This document shows, one piece after another, positions 36,430-38,424 of a stretch of DNA of 38,424 bases. The stretch is from NCBI GenBank assembly GCA_018241205.1, contig JAFEEI010000004.1, positions 29,312 to 67,735 of the forward strand, written 5' to 3'. This DNA is from Pseudomonadota bacterium. Its GTDB lineage: Bacteria > Pseudomonadota > Gammaproteobacteria > Burkholderiales > Nitrosomonadaceae. Below the pieces are notes generated by a model. It was not told the origin of the DNA, made no database searches, and saw only the letters and a list, made by a program, of their open reading frames with translations. The position numbers were made by a program, and so were the translations under genes. The stretch's first letter is position 1. Each line of letters opens with the position of its first letter.

Positions 36430-37230
36430 ATGATCATGTTAAGAAGAAAAAGAGAGCAGAAAGCTGATGAGCACACAGAAAATCAGGAACGCTGGTTGGT
36501 TTCCTATGCCGACTTCATAACATTATTATTTGCTTTTTTTGTAGTCATGTATGCGGTTTCATCGGTAAATGAAGGTAAGTATCATGTTTTAAGTTCTTCG
36601 TTAGTAAGTGCATTTAAGAGCAGCAATTCCACCAATGCGGCGCCTGTGCAGTCGACAGAGTTTGTGCCCATTAACATAGAACCTTCGAACCAGACTGATT
36701 CAATCAAGCCATTTGACAATCGCGGTGTGCAAACGGCGAAGAAGCAGGAAAAAATGAAAAGTATGGCTAAAGATATTCTTCATGCTTTGGATCCTTTGGT
36801 AAAAAACGGTCAAGTAAAAATTACGCAAAGTTCTCGAGGAATAACGGTGGAGATTAATGCTAGTGTTCTTTTTTCGCCAGGGCAGGCTAAACTTGCCGAG
36901 AATTCAAGCTTAACGCTACAAGCGGTCGCTAATGTGATCAAAGGGCATGAACATGAGGTTCATGTCGAGGGGCATACGGATAATTTACCTATTCATAACG
37001 GCAATTTTCCATCAAACTGGGAGTTGTCAACCGCCCGGGCGAGCAGCGTGATTAGATTGTTTATAGAAAATGGTGTTGAGGCACATCGGTTTACTGCGAT
37101 TGGCTATGGTGAAAACAGACCAATAGTAAGTAATGAAATGCCTGAAGGAAGAAAGAGAAACCGCCGGGTGTCGATTATGATTCTATCGACCAACCCGGAT
37201 AAGGTAACTGAAATTCCAATTGTTGAATAA
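36430..37230 (+). CDS. motD: Flagellar stator subunit MotD (MotB family)
   Basis: A 266-residue protein. A basic N-terminal tail is followed by one membrane segment (SYADFITLLFAFFVVMYAVS, about 25-44) holding the ion-carrying Asp28. A linker of about 90 residues, rich in N, S and T, leads to an OmpA-like peptidoglycan-binding domain (about 130-255) with VEGHTDNLPIH, NWELSTARASSVIRLF and GRKRNRRVSIMI. The protein anchors the stator to the cell wall. An alternative ATG lies two codons downstream. It is 24 bases after motC and ends the operon, 11 bases from the convergent flgN. Confidence 0.93.
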   Translation: MIMLRRKREQKADEHTENQERWLVSYADFITLLFAFFVVMYAVSSVNEGKYHVLSSSLVSAFKSSNSTNAAPVQSTEFVPINIEPSNQTDSIKPFDNRGVQTAKKQEKMKSMAKDILHALDPLVKNGQVKITQSSRGITVEINASVLFSPGQAKLAENSSLTLQAVANVIKGHEHEVHVEGHTDNLPIHNGNFPSNWELSTARASSVIRLFIENGVEAHRFTAIGYGENRPIVSNEMPEGRKRNRRVSIMILSTNPDKVTEIPIVE

Positions 37231-37241
37231 GTACGCTGAGA

Positions 37242-37706
37242 TCAAATGTAAGTTTGACCTTTGGGACCGTAGAAGGAAACATTTCCCGCCGCGCAACGCA
37301 AAGCGGCAAAAGTGCGTTGGTTATATTGCAGTTGAGACGATATCATCAAGCCGTTGGAATGATTAAGTTGCTGGGCAATTTTCGCCAAATTGAGCAGCTC
37401 ATTCCATGAAATTTTTATTTCAGACAAACTCGAATGTTGTTTAGTTAACTTAGTTAGCCAATTATCGATACTATTCTTTTCCAAAGTGAGTCCTTGCTTA
37501 ATTAAATATTCATTACGATTTTCATCAAATTGAATCAGCTCTTCAATTAAACGTGATTTATCCGAAGCAAGATAATCAATTTCTTCTATTTTTCCTTCAA
37601 TAAGTGCATTTTCTTCTTTTTTTAGAATCTTTATGAATGCTTGAAAGATGTTTTTTTCGGTTTCCAATTCTTTCATAAAACATGCAACGTGTTGTGATGT
37701 GGACAT
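37242..37706 (-). CDS. flgN: Flagellar export chaperone FlgN
   Basis: A 154-residue, largely helical protein of the FlgN family, which keeps the hook-filament junction proteins FlgK and FlgL export-competent. It is rich in E, K, I and L with heptad-like runs (EKNIFQAFIKILKKEENALI, IEEIDYLASDKSRLIEELIQ). The C-terminal segment (NHSNGLMISSQLQYNQRTFA) followed by SFYGPKGQ is typical for the family. The start codon follows the flgM stop without a gap. Primary sequence identity in this family is low, so the call rests on helical character plus position next to flgM. Confidence 0.85.
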   Translation of the reverse strand: MSTSQHVACFMKELETEKNIFQAFIKILKKEENALIEGKIEEIDYLASDKSRLIEELIQFDENRNEYLIKQGLTLEKNSIDNWLTKLTKQHSSLSEIKISWNELLNLAKIAQQLNHSNGLMISSQLQYNQRTFAALRCAAGNVSFYGPKGQTYI

Positions 37707-38012
37707 TTAAGCGGCACCTTTTTTAGACTGAATTAGCTCTTTGACCGTTTCGAGTAGCCGATCAGCCACTACACCAGGATTAATTTGAAAATTTCCTTCA
37801 CTAATTGCTTGTTTTATTTCTTGAACACGAGCTGGATTTACAATCGAACCACTTGCGGAGCTACTGTCAATATTTTGTATTTTTGCAACATTTGCACTTA
37901 AATGAACGCTTTCTTCCTGATTTGTATCAGTGGCAGGAGTGACATCAGTACGTCTTTTCCCATCATTAACTGATACGGTTGACACTGGCTGTAATGTTTT
38001 ATCTATTTTCAT
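37707..38012 (-). CDS. flgM: Anti-sigma-28 factor FlgM
   Basis: A 101-residue protein that binds FliA and is exported through the completed hook to release late gene expression. The N-terminal half is low-complexity and probably unstructured (rich in T, S, D, N). The C-terminal half has the sigma-binding pattern: VHLSANVAKIQ, VNPARVQEIKQAISEGNFQI and VVADRLLETVKELI. This is the standard FlgM layout. A sigma-28-like promoter lies just upstream, which would place flgMN under control of the factor that FlgM inhibits. The IS481-type transposase remnant starts about 220 bases upstream; flgA, often found beside flgM, is not visible. Confidence 0.93.
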   Translation of the reverse strand: MKIDKTLQPVSTVSVNDGKRRTDVTPATDTNQEESVHLSANVAKIQNIDSSSASGSIVNPARVQEIKQAISEGNFQINPGVVADRLLETVKELIQSKKGAA

Positions 38013-38045
38013 TTTTGTACCTTTTAACGAAATTCATTAAATGTT

Positions 38046-38072
38046 TCATCGACACCTTTGTTTGAAACTTTA
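38046..38072 (-). promoter_or_regulatory. Sigma-28 (FliA) promoter for flgM-flgN
   Basis: On the minus strand TAAAGTTT (38065-38072) is followed after 11 bases by GTCGATGA (38046-38053). The sigma-28 consensus is TAAAGTTT-N11-GCCGATAA: the -35 part matches in all 8 bases, the spacer is exact, and the -10 part matches in 6 of 8. It lies about 34 bases upstream of the flgM ATG, so the leader would be short. Confidence 0.8.
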
Positions 38073-38231
38073 GTATTCAAAGCTTTTTCATGTGCTGTGG
38101 GACAATTAGACACAAGGTATCAGTTTTTCAATTGCTATTGTTAGTAATTTTTACGGCATATGTTGGAATAAATTCAGCATTTCATAATTGTCTGAATTTG
38201 TTGTACTGACAACTAAGGAAGTGCTGAACAA

Positions 38232-38424
38232 TTAGATATTTAGTCCCACGGCATGTTGGAATGGGTCAACGTTAAATCGTTCTGGCCCTTTTGTCCCTAT
38301 TTTGCAAATGTATTCATAAGGCGTGAGGCCCTTGAGGGTTTTTAATCGTCTAGCGAAGTTATATGCCATCACAAAAGTATGTAGATGAGCCTTCAACTGA
38401 TCATGTGAATCATAGTAATAGCGT
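38232..38424 (-). CDS. IS481-type transposase, 3' part (cut by the window edge)
   Basis: The minus-strand frame is open from the window edge to a TAA at 38232-38234 and gives about 63 residues. They read YYYDSHDQLKAHLHTFVMAYN, then FARRLKTLKGLTPYEYICK, and end in HAVGLNI. This is the C-terminal part of the DDE integrase core of IS481/IS3-like transposases, after the catalytic Glu. Whether the element is complete cannot be judged because the rest lies outside. The right end of the element should fall between the stop and the flgM promoter, perhaps near 38199-38231, but no inverted repeat can be tested. Confidence 0.85.
   Translation of the reverse strand, partial: RYYYDSHDQLKAHLHTFVMAYNFARRLKTLKGLTPYEYICKIGTKGPERFNVDPFQHAVGLNI

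Noticed and set aside
38150..38185. AAATTCAGCATTTC near the IS481-type remnant as a second copy of the MITE end
   Set aside because: Only about 11 bases resemble the end, no partner inverted repeat or TTAA duplication is visible.

Overview
The window is chromosomal DNA of a motile Gram-negative bacterium, most likely a betaproteobacterium and plausibly a member of the Nitrosomonadaceae. That placement is inferred from gene content and protein style (UbiK, AmgK/MurU, the zinc-finger/ilvE pair, a PEP-CTERM protein, a MotC/MotD-type flagellar block); no database search was possible. Most of the window is compact housekeeping sequence with short gaps. The accessory signal sits in three AT-richer patches near 10.7-12.9 kb, 19.9-21.2 kb and 38.0-38.4 kb.

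Layout. 0-9.5 kb: the 3' part of rimO, an ExoD-like membrane protein, a MacA/MacB-type efflux operon split into adaptor, ATPase and permease, a BepA-type periplasmic protease, nadE and a phosphomannomutase/phosphoglucomutase. 9.5-12.8 kb: a small zinc-finger protein and ilvE, then a decayed gpsA-like gene on the minus strand, then an orphan 300-residue protein with a repeat pattern reminiscent of S-layer/RTX N-termini. 12.9-18.1 kb: an alpha/beta hydrolase-OsmC fusion, an S4 RNA-binding protein and a class II aldolase-like protein in tight succession, followed by an HD-GYP protein and a vanadium-haloperoxidase-like secreted protein. 18.1-23.1 kb, minus strand: trmB, thiG, thiS, a patch holding a degraded copy of the comM 3' end, a MITE-like element and a PEP-CTERM gene, then comM and ubiK. 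23.3-29.2 kb: amgK-murU (cell-wall sugar recycling), pepP with a translationally coupled small membrane protein, and a convergent penicillin-acylase-family gene.

29.4-38.0 kb is a flagellar cluster: flhB-flhA-flhF-flhG-fliA-motC-motD on the plus strand, meeting flgM-flgN on the minus strand. FlhA/FlhB form the export gate, FlhF/FlhG set flagellar placement and number, FliA is sigma-28, FlgM is its antagonist, FlgN is an export chaperone, and MotC/MotD form a stator. A close match to the sigma-28 consensus lies just upstream of flgM, consistent with the usual feedback of FliA on its own anti-sigma factor. The window ends in the 3' part of an IS481-type transposase beside flgM.

I did not find a convincing undescribed multi-gene system. 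The best leads are the duplicated comM tail with a transposon-like miniature element beside the PEP-CTERM gene, the FlhG with an altered ATPase site, the degraded gpsA, and the orphan S-layer-like protein. No rRNA, tRNA or CRISPR array was seen.
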